A stretch of 10,369 nt of DNA from Patescibacteria group bacterium UBA1372 (GCA_002306295.1 DBRI01000023.1:1-10369); one strand, 5' to 3'; counted from the stretch's first letter, positions 1-6,691 are shown. The notes: generated by a model from the letters alone, not told the origin. Made by a program: numbers and translations.

Positions 1-30
1 TAATATAAACACAAAAAAGTGTAACAAAAA

Positions 31-693
31 TTAGGATGGAGTTGGAGGAAGAGGTTTTGGTGTTACAGTAAATCCGTTTTGTTCAAGAATTCTTATAACA
101 ATGTTATCTGCTCGATTAACAATAGATAATTTTTCTTCGGTGGTTAATTTATCATAACCATGATCAGGATCATCAGCGTAATAAGTTTCAACTCTGTTTT
201 GTTCTTCTTCTGTCAGTAATTGTTCATCGCCTACGATTTGTCCGTCTAACACTTTATATTGTATCGTTCTGTTTTTATTCAATTTAATGGTTCTAATTAA
301 ATCTTCTACTTCTATTCGAAAATCATCATCTATTGGAAAAGTTATACCATAACCGTTCATTATAAAAGAAAAAATTGTATAAACTCTAGTTAATCTATTT
401 ATGCCTATACGGTTTTGATTTAGTAAATCTTGAGTTGGTATGGGTTGTTTTTCTTCCCATAAAACCCTTTGATTACGATGACTTGTAAAGGTGTCTGTTA
501 ACAAAGGTCCTGTTATGTAGTTAGTCATGATTCTTGTGAAAACTTTGCCAGTCTCATCAATATGGGATGTTGAATCTGTTTGTTTGACAGTATATCCATA
601 ATCATGAATTTTAATTTGAGCTTCCTGGGGATCGACAAATTCAAATTGTGGGGTTGGTAGAGAAACTTCTGGTGAGAGTTTGCCGTCTGGCAT
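31..693 (-). CDS. Hypothetical protein, 220 aa, soluble
   Basis: I do not recognise this family. The product is hydrophilic, with no signal peptide or membrane segment. It has an acidic middle (residues about 122-180, including a TEEEQNRVETYYADDPDHG stretch) and a proline-rich C-terminus (PKPLPPTPS). A short helical, weakly hydrophobic patch lies near residues 103-116. The start is the ATG at 693, which opens MPDGKLSPEV. It is divergent from the nuclease gene, with a 49-base gap that must hold both promoters. Only 30 bases follow its stop in the window, containing a weak ACAC/GTGT hairpin around an A-run that I would not call a terminator. The long frame and the normal-looking protein composition support a real gene; no function is assigned. 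Confidence 0.7.
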   Translation of the reverse strand: MPDGKLSPEVSLPTPQFEFVDPQEAQIKIHDYGYTVKQTDSTSHIDETGKVFTRIMTNYITGPLLTDTFTSHRNQRVLWEEKQPIPTQDLLNQNRIGINRLTRVYTIFSFIMNGYGITFPIDDDFRIEVEDLIRTIKLNKNRTIQYKVLDGQIVGDEQLLTEEEQNRVETYYADDPDHGYDKLTTEEKLSIVNRADNIVIRILEQNGFTVTPKPLPPTPS

Positions 694-742
694 AGTTATT
701 TAGTTTACAGTAAAAAGATTTATATGAGAATATTATTTAGAC

Positions 743-1393
743 ATGATGAAAATTTTAGCTGGTTTAGGATGGGTATTGTTTGGATTAAGTATTTTGTTTG
801 GGAAAATAATATTTGGTAATAAATCGGGAGATGAAGGCATCAAAGTGATTGGGGTAATTGACGGCGACACAATAGTGCTGGATGGTAAAGTCAAATTGAG
901 ATTAAGACAAATTGATGCACCTGAATTGGAATTTTGCTGGGGAGAAGAATCAAAACAATATTTAGATGAATTGCTGACCGGTAAATATATAGAAATTAAA
1001 GAAAAAACCTTAGACCAACAGGGTAGGGATATGGCTCTAGTTTATATGGACGGGAAGTTGGTAAATGAAATGATGTTGGTAAACGGCATGGCCAGATATC
1101 ACAGTGACTCAACAACAGTCAGAGAAGATTTAAAAACAGCTCAAGAATTTGCCAAAACAAACAATTTGGGATTGTTTTCAACAAAATGTTACCAACAAAA
1201 AGAAAATGTTGAAAATCCGAAATGTAATATAAAAGCCAATATTGATAAAAATACCAAAGATAGAGTGTATTATGTGCCTGGTTGTGTCCAATACAAAACG
1301 GCAATAGTGGAAAAGGATATTGGGGAGAACTGGTATTGTAGTGAAAAAGAAGCTGTAGAAGCTGGATTTAGAAAATCAGAAAGATGTCCCTAA
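743..1393 (+). CDS. Membrane-anchored thermonuclease (SNase family) with C-terminal cysteine module
   Basis: Staphylococcal-nuclease homologue that should cleave DNA or RNA with Ca2+ outside the membrane. Residues 1-25 form one hydrophobic segment (uncleaved anchor or signal). The SNase fold spans about 34-148. All expected active-site residues are visible: Asp40 in VIDGDT, Arg53, Asp58 and Glu61 in RLRQIDAPE, and Arg95 in QQGRDMALVY. Residues 160-215 form a separate module, with Cys161 in CNIKANI, Tyr177, Cys181, Cys199 and a final Cys215. It resembles the small cysteine-containing 'sunset'-type module found at the C-terminus of other bacterial thermonucleases (recognised from memory, not searched). 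The start could be either of two adjacent ATGs at 743 and 746. The 3' end overlaps the convergent 105-aa gene by 18 bases. Likely roles are nucleic-acid scavenging or defence (inference). Confidence 0.9.
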   Translation: MMKILAGLGWVLFGLSILFGKIIFGNKSGDEGIKVIGVIDGDTIVLDGKVKLRLRQIDAPELEFCWGEESKQYLDELLTGKYIEIKEKTLDQQGRDMALVYMDGKLVNEMMLVNGMARYHSDSTTVREDLKTAQEFAKTNNLGLFSTKCYQQKENVENPKCNIKANIDKNTKDRVYYVPGCVQYKTAIVEKDIGENWYCSEKEAVEAGFRKSERCP

Positions 1394-1693
1394 ATATTTG
1401 AAAAAAGCGATAACAGAATCAAGATAAACTGTTTCGGTGTAAAGGTAGTAGCCAGCAAAAGCCAAAGTTAAGATTAATAAAAATATAAAAAAGATTTTGC
1501 CAAATCCGGATGATTTCTTTTTAGAGACAAAAGATTTTGGCTCGGGTGATATTAATAATTTGTAGGCGTAAAAACCTTTCTTGATATCATCTTTTGACCA
1601 ACCTTTGGCACTGAGAGCTTGTTCTATTTGAATTTTACTAATACCGTTTTCTTGATTCTTTCTGATGTAATCAATTAGCTCTTGAGTAACCAC
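1376..1693 (-). CDS. Small single-pass membrane protein with N-terminal helical domain
   Basis: This 105-aa protein has an N-terminal helical segment (residues 4-46, ELIDYIRKNQENGISKIQIE onward) that looks like a short helix-turn-helix or tri-helical unit, with a GWSKDDIKKGF motif. A basic linker (KSFVSKKKSSG) follows, then a hydrophobic segment at about 66-86 and a short tail. Similar small proteins with a conserved N-terminal helix pair and one membrane span are common in candidate-phylum bacteria (from memory). The start codon is GTG at 1693-1691, as no ATG is suitably placed. The gene lies 30 bases after the 34-aa ORF on the same strand, so it is probably the last gene of the DUF167 transcript. 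It converges with the nuclease gene and overlaps its 3' end. Function unknown. Confidence 0.75.
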   Translation of the reverse strand: MVTQELIDYIRKNQENGISKIQIEQALSAKGWSKDDIKKGFYAYKLLISPEPKSFVSKKKSSGFGKIFFIFLLILTLAFAGYYLYTETVYLDSVIAFFKYLGTSF

Positions 1694-1723
1694 AATTTAT
1701 TCTAGATATTAATTTTCAAAATA

Positions 1724-1828
1724 TCAACGACTGCAAAAACGTGTGCCAGAATGAAAAGTGAGTAGAAGAAGTATAAGAATAGCTAAAAAAGTAGCTATAT
1801 GAACATACAAAAGAGGTTTGTTTTTCAA
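1724..1828 (-). CDS. Probable 34-aa hydrophobic membrane peptide
   Basis: Reading on the minus strand from TTG at 1828-1826 gives a 34-aa peptide ending at TGA 1726-1724. It begins (M)KNKPLLYVHIATF, continues with an unbroken hydrophobic run (LAILILLLLTF) and ends in a polar tail with Arg and Cys (HSGTRFCSR). This is the layout of a small single-span membrane protein: basic N-terminus, about 18 hydrophobic residues, short tail. The TTG start overlaps the TGA stop of the upstream DUF167 gene in a TTGA arrangement, the non-ATG version of the common ATGA coupling. The next gene follows after 30 bases. The frame contains an inverted repeat (ATAGCTA, six bases, TAGCTAT at 1779-1798), so part of its composition may reflect a hairpin. 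Not recognised by family; a chance frame remains possible. Confidence 0.45.
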   Translation of the reverse strand: MKNKPLLYVHIATFLAILILLLLTFHSGTRFCSR

Positions 1829-2061
1829 AAGTGATTTAAGCAATAAATAATCTTAACTTTTTTGTGATTTGTTTTAAAGCCCTTAACTATTTTTATACTG
1901 GATTTTGGAATTGAGAGATATTTGCTTAATAAATTTATGACGGAAAGATTTGCTTGATTATTAATAGCTGGTTTAACAGTGTAAATCTTGTAATCTTTCA
2001 AAGAAAGTTTAGTCACTTTGTTTTGTTTTGATTTTGGTTTAACAATTACATATAAGTTCAT
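1825..2061 (-). CDS. DUF167 (YggU-type) family protein
   Basis: This 78-aa protein matches the DUF167/YggU pattern: an opening beta strand with VKPKSKQNKV, then a YTVKPAINNQANLSVINLLS segment corresponding to the family's 'v.apPvdGkAN..li..la' core, then a helix and the IPKSSIKIVKGFKTNHKKVKI ending ('...v.i..G..sr.K.v.i'). The family is small, cytoplasmic and of unknown biochemical role. The length is slightly shorter than the usual 90-100 aa, because the N-terminus starts directly at the first strand. The ATG at 2061 is the natural start. It diverges from the 83-aa gene with a 33-base gap. Its TGA stop overlaps the start of the downstream 34-aa membrane ORF. It probably leads a three-gene minus-strand transcript. 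Confidence 0.85.
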   Translation of the reverse strand: MNLYVIVKPKSKQNKVTKLSLKDYKIYTVKPAINNQANLSVINLLSKYLSIPKSSIKIVKGFKTNHKKVKIIYCLNHF

Positions 2062-2094
2062 GATAAGTTAAATTAATTATAAAGATTTGAAAGG

Positions 2095-2346
2095 ATGAGT
2101 AAAGATAACGAAAAGATTATATGGCAAGAAGAGATTGTTTGTTGTGAGGCTGGCTGTATTTTAGCTTTAGCTCCAGTATATGGCGTTAGTGTTAGAGTGA
2201 TGGCAAGAGAAGGGGAAGAAAAAAGTCCTGGTGTCCGAATTCCTGAAGGAAGTATGATATTGAGAGTTGAATATGGTTCGAGTGATCAGTTATCTGTTTT
2301 TATGAAAGCTGTTACTGATTTTCAAATGTTAACTAGAAGAAATTGA
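2095..2346 (+). CDS. Hypothetical protein, 83 aa
   Basis: Not recognised. The small soluble protein begins MSKDNEKIIWQEEIVCCEAG. It has a cysteine cluster (Cys17, Cys18, Cys21), a predicted beta-rich middle (CILALAPVYGVSVRVMA, then a charged turn, then SMILRVEYG) and a C-terminal helix (SDQLSVFMKAVTDFQMLT). The CCEAGC arrangement could bind a metal or form a disulphide, but this is speculative. The ATG at 2095 directly follows GAAAGG, which is closer than a usual Shine-Dalgarno spacing, and a TATAAA-like box sits at about 2079-2084. It stands alone: divergent from DUF167, and followed by a 300-base gene-free stretch with GC-rich hairpins. No clear terminator follows; there is only a short T-run without a stem. 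Confidence 0.6.
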   Translation: MSKDNEKIIWQEEIVCCEAGCILALAPVYGVSVRVMAREGEEKSPGVRIPEGSMILRVEYGSSDQLSVFMKAVTDFQMLTRRN

Positions 2347-2407
2347 TAATTTTTTGTCGGCATTGTACCGAAAAGTTCGAACTGTATTCATGAAATTGTA
2401 ACATTTA

Positions 2408-2422
2408 CCCGCCTGTGGTGGG
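2408..2422 (+). repeat. Short GC-rich hairpin (CCCGCC/GGTGGG)
   Basis: CCCGCC at 2408-2413 pairs with GGTGGG at 2417-2422 across a TGT loop; one pair is G-T, so the plus-strand RNA folds better. It lies in otherwise AT-rich intergenic DNA. It resembles the CCCGCC...GGCGGG hairpin at 9754-9778 and sits directly against the larger stem that begins at 2424. A dispersed intergenic repeat unit is the likeliest reading, but only two loosely similar copies are visible here. Confidence 0.5.
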
Positions 2423-2423
2423 C

Positions 2424-2468
2424 AGCCCCGTACGCCGCGGGTGGGGGCGCGGCGTAAAAAGCGGGGCT
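2424..2468. repeat. Long GC-rich stem-loop, possible structured RNA or REP-like element
   Basis: AGCCCCG (2424-2430) pairs with CGGGGCT (2462-2468), and TACGCCGCG (2431-2439) pairs with CGCGGCGTA (2448-2456). Together they give a 16-bp perfect-pairing stem with an 8-base G-rich loop (GGTGGGGG) and a 5-base bulge (AAAAG) on the 3' side. Its GC content is far above all flanking DNA. No T-run follows on the plus strand and no A-run adjoins the 5' side, so it is not a classical terminator. It could be a dispersed palindromic element or part of a small RNA; neither is proven. Confidence 0.6.
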
Positions 2469-2476
2469 CGATTGAA

Positions 2477-2494
2477 CAAAACTGTCGGCTCGAA
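2477..2494 (+). repeat. Copy 1 of an intergenic 14-base repeat
   Basis: CAAAACTGTCGGCT here is identical to 9548-9561. With the next four bases, the two sites agree at 17 of 18 positions (CGAA here, TGAA there). Both copies are in non-coding DNA just 3' of a GC-rich hairpin ending in a GGGGC stretch. A shared position relative to a hairpin argues against chance and suggests one larger dispersed element. Confidence 0.45.
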
Positions 2495-2612
2495 ACGCAA
2501 AAATTTTAGCGATATTAGATTGAAGTAGATTTAGATATTATGATAATTTGATATTGTCAGTTCAAATATTGTTTTCGGCAAATATTTAAAGTTTATAATG
2601 GATAAACTGCTG

Positions 2613-2618
2613 TATAAT
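2613..2618 (+). promoter_or_regulatory. Probable -10 box for the Mur ligase operon
   Basis: A perfect TATAAT lies 32 bases before the ATG of the Mur ligase gene, with TG directly 5' of it. No good -35 hexamer is present at normal spacing. The predicted leader is about 25 bases and has no clear Shine-Dalgarno sequence near the start codon. A second TATAAT-like sequence sits at 2594-2599. Confidence 0.45.
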
Positions 2619-2650
2619 ACAGGAAAATTATATTTGAACTATTAAATCAA

Positions 2651-4144
2651 ATGTCTTTTAAACGAAAAAAGGTAGGAGATATCCTCGAATATCTTGGTGG
2701 TGATATTGTCAATGCGGCATTTTTAGATAAATCAATAAATGAAACTGACGTTAGCGATATATGTTTTGATTCGAGAGAAGTCAAACAGAATGCTATTTTC
2801 GTAGCAAATAAGGGAAGGAGCTCTGATAGCCACAAGTTTATAGAAGACGTCAAACAACGAGGCGCTGTGTGCTGTGTAGTGTCTGAATTGCAAGAAGGCA
2901 TAAATATCCCACAAGTTCAAGTTAAAGACACGAGGGAGGCAGTTGCAAAAATATCAAATTACTACTTTGACTACCCATCAAGAGAAATTCCACTTGTAGG
3001 TGTAACCGGATCAAGTGGAAAAACTAGTACGAGTTGGATCCTGGCATCCATACTAGATCTGTGTGGCAAACATGTGGATACGTTTGGCTCCTACACAAGT
3101 GGCGCATTATTTTCGTTTACCGGTGTTAAGCCGGACAGCCAGATACTGGAGGCTAATAGAATTGTTGAAAGAATTCGTCATGATGTAGACGGAGGTAAAA
3201 ATACCGTAGTTATGGAAGTAAACTCGTATGATTTAGCGTTAAAAAGAGTTGAGTCTTCTACATTTGCTGGAGCAATCTTTACAAATATTTCCAATGACCA
3301 TGTCGACTACCACGGTTCATTTGCAGAGTACTTGGCCACAAAAAAACATCTTAGTGATCTAGTCAGAGAAGGTGGTTTTGTGGTTGTCAACAAAGATGAT
3401 TCCGAACTGGGTAAAGATGGTATCTTCCCGCCTAGACTGAGAGTATTAACATTTAGTACCAAAGACAAAACAGCTGATCTTTACGCCGAAAAAATAACTG
3501 AAACGCTTCAGGGAACTACTTTTTGTCTCAAGGTCGACGAAGCTTTATACCATACTAAAATCAATTTAATGGGTGCTTTTCAGGTACAGAATTGTTTGGC
3601 GGCTATTTTAGCAGCCGCCGAGATGGGAGTTCCTATAGAAAACATCGTCAAAGTACTACCCGAAATCACATCTCCACCCGGAAGATACCAGATTATTGAA
3701 AAGAATGATTCGTTATTTGTGGTTGATTACGCTCATAATGAAAACTCATTGTACCAATCACTCAATTTATCAAGATCTCTCGCCAAAGGAAGAGTTATTG
3801 CCGTTTACGGAGGGGAGTGGGATGGTCAAAATCAAAAGAGGCGACTAATGGGACAGATGATTGGAGAAAAAGCAGATATCGTTGTGATAACCACTAATAA
3901 CCCTAAACTCGAATCAGTTGATGTTGCAGTAAAGGAAATTAAAGAAGGTGTGGCAAAGTCAAAAAGTTCATTTTTTACAGTTCCAGATAGAAGGTTGGCT
4001 ATTAAAAAAGCTTTAGAAATACGACATTCGGGGGATTTAGTTATTGTTTTAGGTAGCGGTCATCATAGCATTCAACAAATAGATTCTGAAAAAATACCGT
4101 TTAATGATTATTTGGTATTAAAGGAATTACTGGAAAATGAATAA
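2651..4144 (+). CDS. Divergent MurE-type Mur ligase
   Basis: Mur ligases join an amino acid to a carboxyl group on UDP-MurNAc-(peptide) using ATP, in the cytoplasm. At 497 aa this is full MurE length with all three domains. The N-terminal UDP-binding domain has DSR (40-42) and the SDSHKFIEDVKQRGA segment. The ATPase domain has VTGSSGKTST (118-127), EVNSYDL (189-195), FTNISNDHVDYHG (210-222) and the carbamylated-Lys region YLATKK (227-232). The C-terminal domain has PPGRY (342-346), DYAHN (359-363), NNPK (416-419), PDRR and GSGHH (468-472). Positions usually strict in MurE differ: GTNGK is GSSGK, SSH is NSY, the CGGDRD region is GGEWDGQ, and the amino-acid-selecting DNPR is NNPK. The fold is intact but the third substrate is probably neither ordinary meso-DAP nor L-Lys (inference). 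It is the first gene of a coupled operon and overlaps the next gene by 8 bases. Confidence 0.88.
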   Translation: MSFKRKKVGDILEYLGGDIVNAAFLDKSINETDVSDICFDSREVKQNAIFVANKGRSSDSHKFIEDVKQRGAVCCVVSELQEGINIPQVQVKDTREAVAKISNYYFDYPSREIPLVGVTGSSGKTSTSWILASILDLCGKHVDTFGSYTSGALFSFTGVKPDSQILEANRIVERIRHDVDGGKNTVVMEVNSYDLALKRVESSTFAGAIFTNISNDHVDYHGSFAEYLATKKHLSDLVREGGFVVVNKDDSELGKDGIFPPRLRVLTFSTKDKTADLYAEKITETLQGTTFCLKVDEALYHTKINLMGAFQVQNCLAAILAAAEMGVPIENIVKVLPEITSPPGRYQIIEKNDSLFVVDYAHNENSLYQSLNLSRSLAKGRVIAVYGGEWDGQNQKRRLMGQMIGEKADIVVITTNNPKLESVDVAVKEIKEGVAKSKSSFFTVPDRRLAIKKALEIRHSGDLVIVLGSGHHSIQQIDSEKIPFNDYLVLKELLENE

Positions 4145-5015
4145 GAACAGTTTTCTTATAGGAGTTATAGGCCTCGGAAGAATGGGGTATGGCATTGCTT
4201 CAAACATCATCAAAAATACTAGTAGCTCCATACTTGTTTATGATAAAGATAAAGCAAAATCTAACAAATTAAAGTCAGAATTTGGTGACCGATGCATAGT
4301 TTGCCCGGATTTAACCAGTATTGCACAAAGTGCAAAAGTATTTTTTATATGCTTGCCTCTGCCAAGAGTATCAAAAGAAGTTATTTTTGGAAAAAATGGC
4401 ATACTCAAATATGTAAAAAAAGATGCTGTACTAATCGAGCTAAGCACCTTATCCCCTGACGATTCTTTGCTAATAAATGAAAAATGTAAAAAAAAGAAAG
4501 TCTCTTACTTAGAGTCTCCCATAAAGGGACGCGAAAACGATGCTAGACTTGGCATTTTACACTTGGAGGTAGGTGGTGCCCCCAATGTTTATAGAAGAAT
4601 GAGACCTTTGCTCAAATTATTCTCAAAACATATCGTTTATACCGGCGACGTGGGCTCAGCATCAACATTAAAACTGTTGAGGAATGCACCAAGATACACA
4701 AACTTAATCCTATCTTTTGAAATATTGAGATTAATTAATTTATTGAAATTAAATAAACGACACCAAAAAATTTTACTAGACGGAATATTAACAAATATTT
4801 GTTGGGTGTGGAAAAGAAACATTGACAATATACTGGCCAGAGAAATTACTCCAAGTGAATGTATTGATATTAGGGAAAAAGATACTGCCATGATAAAGAT
4901 ATTTGTACGAAAGTACGGTCGTTTTCCGTTAATCGATTTAACAGAAAAAGTATTTTCAGGATACAAAAATAAAGATCTAAATAACATAATAAAATTGCTC
5001 GAAAAAGAATTATGA
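4137..5015 (+). CDS. NAD(P)-dependent beta-hydroxyacid dehydrogenase (3-hydroxyisobutyrate dehydrogenase family)
   Basis: Members of this family interconvert 3-hydroxy acids and the matching semialdehydes or oxo acids. The 292-aa length is normal. The N-terminal Rossmann motif is GVIGLGRMG (9-17). The usual P-loop-side motif lies at ICLPLPRVSK (71-80), and LSTLSP is at 102-107. The catalytic Lys179 and Asn183 appear in TLKLLRNAP, in the family's K-x-x-x-N spacing. The substrate-binding loop, usually DAPVSGG, reads ESPIKGR (126-132), replacing the conserved Ser and a Gly with Lys and Arg. The substrate is therefore probably atypical, perhaps bearing an extra negative charge (inference). The gene starts inside the end of the Mur ligase gene and its TGA stop overlaps the next ATG (ATGA), so the three products are likely made in step. 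The C-terminal half, mainly helical, is more divergent. Confidence 0.85.
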   Translation: MNKNSFLIGVIGLGRMGYGIASNIIKNTSSSILVYDKDKAKSNKLKSEFGDRCIVCPDLTSIAQSAKVFFICLPLPRVSKEVIFGKNGILKYVKKDAVLIELSTLSPDDSLLINEKCKKKKVSYLESPIKGRENDARLGILHLEVGGAPNVYRRMRPLLKLFSKHIVYTGDVGSASTLKLLRNAPRYTNLILSFEILRLINLLKLNKRHQKILLDGILTNICWVWKRNIDNILAREITPSECIDIREKDTAMIKIFVRKYGRFPLIDLTEKVFSGYKNKDLNNIIKLLEKEL

Positions 5016-6691
5016 TCCAAAGAAAGAAGTTTAGTGAAGTATTGGTAAAATTACTGGAAAACATGGGGGTCGAATATGTGTTTGGAATTCCTGGTGCTCC
5101 AATTAAACCAATACTTGAAGATATAAATAAATCAAAAAAAATTAAATTTGTACTTGCCAAATCAGAGTTAGGTGCTGGCTACATGGCTGAGGTATATTCG
5201 AGGGTATCAGGTAAAATTGGTGTATGTCTTGTATCATCTGGTCCTGGTGCCACAGGGCTAGGAACAGCATTGGCTATGGCAAAATCCAACTCTACACCTC
5301 TACTGATAATTTCAGGTGAGGTAAATACAAGGTATTTTGGTAAAGATGTGTTTCAGAGTTCAGACCCGAAGTCTATTAATGTCGTTGGGATGTATAAGAT
5401 GGTAATCAGCCAAAGTTTGATATGCACCAATCCAAAAAATGCGGTCAGACGACTAATCCAAATAGTCAATACAATAAATGATAAGAGGCAACCCATATTT
5501 TTATCCTTACCTATAAATATAATTACTTCAGATGTCAGTGCCCTACAAACGAAGAATCTCCTAAGTTGCAAGTTGTCTGAGAACAATTATTTACTAGATG
5601 AAAGTAAAAAAAATATATGCGCTACTGTAGATAAAATTTCCAAAGCAAAAACGATTTTGGTTATTGGTGGATATGGAGTTTTGGCTTCTAGGGCAGTCGA
5701 TGAATTTGAAGAATTAGTAAAAAAATTATTCGTACCTGTGGTAACTACTAGCAAGGCAAAGAGTTGCTTTACAAACAAAAACCAACTATTCTTCGGAACC
5801 ATAGGGCACGCAGGTTCATGTTTAGCAAATAATCTATTATATAAAGAGAGATTTGACATAATACTAGTTGTCGGTTCAAGACTCGGTTCGTGGTCAACGA
5901 ACCTTTGGTGTGACAATCTAAGAGACAGCTTTATTATTCAAATCGATAAGGATTTTGCCTCACTTGGGAAAAATCTAAAGATCGGGATAGGTGTGCTTGG
6001 TGATATTAAAGTAATTCTAAAAGAGATGAACAACAGGATCAAATCACGAAAAACAGATATTGCTCTTAAGAAAATTGTAGAGCTTAAAAGTAAATACTAC
6101 GAGAAGTGTGAAACCCTCAGCATAAAATACGATAAATGCGGCCTTGATCCTGGTATGGTGATAGATAAAGTTCGTTTCTTATTCGACGATAAGACTACTT
6201 TTATTGTTGATGCCGGCACACCTCGAGCATGGGTCATAAACCGAATGGGGTTCAATACTCCGTATACTTTTATTGAAGGTGGAGGATTTTCACCAATGGG
6301 TTATGCTACTGCTGGTGTTATTGGTGCAAGTTTTGCCCTTAATAAACCTGTTGTTGCAATCGTTGGTGATGGAAGCTTTCTTATGCATGGTACAGAAGTG
6401 CACACAGCAGTCGAGCATAAATTACCGATTATATGGATAATTATTAATAATTGTGGTATGGCGGCAATTCACCATGGCCAGGTGCAAACCGGATTTACAA
6501 GCAGTGCAAATTTCTACAGCACAAAACCCAGGTTTGACACAATGGCAAGATCACTTGGTGCGGCTGGATACAGAATAAACAACTTGAATGACCTTAACTG
6601 TAAATTAGTAAATGCAATACTGAAAAACCAGGTGCCGTCAGTTATAGATATAATCTCTAACAGAGATATTGTGCCGCCTGTTAGGTTCTAG
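5012..6691 (+). CDS. ThDP-dependent enzyme, acetolactate synthase large-subunit-like
   Basis: The family decarboxylates 2-oxo acids and often transfers the resulting carbanion to an aldehyde or oxo acid. The 559-aa protein has three domains in order: the PYR domain with catalytic Glu52 (AKSELGAGYMAEVYSRVSG), SSGPGATG (75-82) and SGEVNTRYFGKDVFQ (101-115, the AHAS 'GtDaFQe' region); a central Rossmann-like domain (about 190-340) with VIGGYG and VVGSRLGSWS; and the PP domain with GGGFSPMGYATAG (423-435) and the ThDP/Mg motif GDGSF...NN (452-480). The active-site elements are complete. The gene has no adjacent regulatory small subunit and no other ilv genes, so branched-chain amino acid synthesis is not the natural reading. 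Carboligation or decarboxylation within the operon's own pathway is likelier. The start overlaps the previous stop; the stop shares a CTAG with the convergent peptidase gene. Confidence 0.88.
   Translation: MIQRKKFSEVLVKLLENMGVEYVFGIPGAPIKPILEDINKSKKIKFVLAKSELGAGYMAEVYSRVSGKIGVCLVSSGPGATGLGTALAMAKSNSTPLLIISGEVNTRYFGKDVFQSSDPKSINVVGMYKMVISQSLICTNPKNAVRRLIQIVNTINDKRQPIFLSLPINIITSDVSALQTKNLLSCKLSENNYLLDESKKNICATVDKISKAKTILVIGGYGVLASRAVDEFEELVKKLFVPVVTTSKAKSCFTNKNQLFFGTIGHAGSCLANNLLYKERFDIILVVGSRLGSWSTNLWCDNLRDSFIIQIDKDFASLGKNLKIGIGVLGDIKVILKEMNNRIKSRKTDIALKKIVELKSKYYEKCETLSIKYDKCGLDPGMVIDKVRFLFDDKTTFIVDAGTPRAWVINRMGFNTPYTFIEGGGFSPMGYATAGVIGASFALNKPVVAIVGDGSFLMHGTEVHTAVEHKLPIIWIIINNCGMAAIHHGQVQTGFTSSANFYSTKPRFDTMARSLGAAGYRINNLNDLNCKLVNAILKNQVPSVIDIISNRDIVPPVRF

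Noticed and set aside
1..30. ACAC-AAAAAA-GTGT hairpin as terminator of the 220-aa gene
   Set aside because: A four-pair AT-containing stem is too weak, and no proper T-run follows it on the minus strand.
704..714. TTTAC-A-GTAAA inverted repeat between the hypothetical gene and the nuclease gene, as an operator
   Set aside because: Five-base arms of A/T-rich sequence are expected by chance in this composition and no regulator gene is adjacent.
4990..5020. Recoded TGA (Gly or Trp) as in some candidate phyla
   Set aside because: TGA is used as a normal stop, for example at 5013-5015 in the ATGA overlap, and Trp is coded by TGG throughout.
5012..6691. Assignment of the ThDP gene as ilvB for branched-chain amino acid synthesis
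   Set aside because: No small subunit or other ilv genes, and it is embedded in a Mur ligase operon; family membership alone does not justify the symbol.
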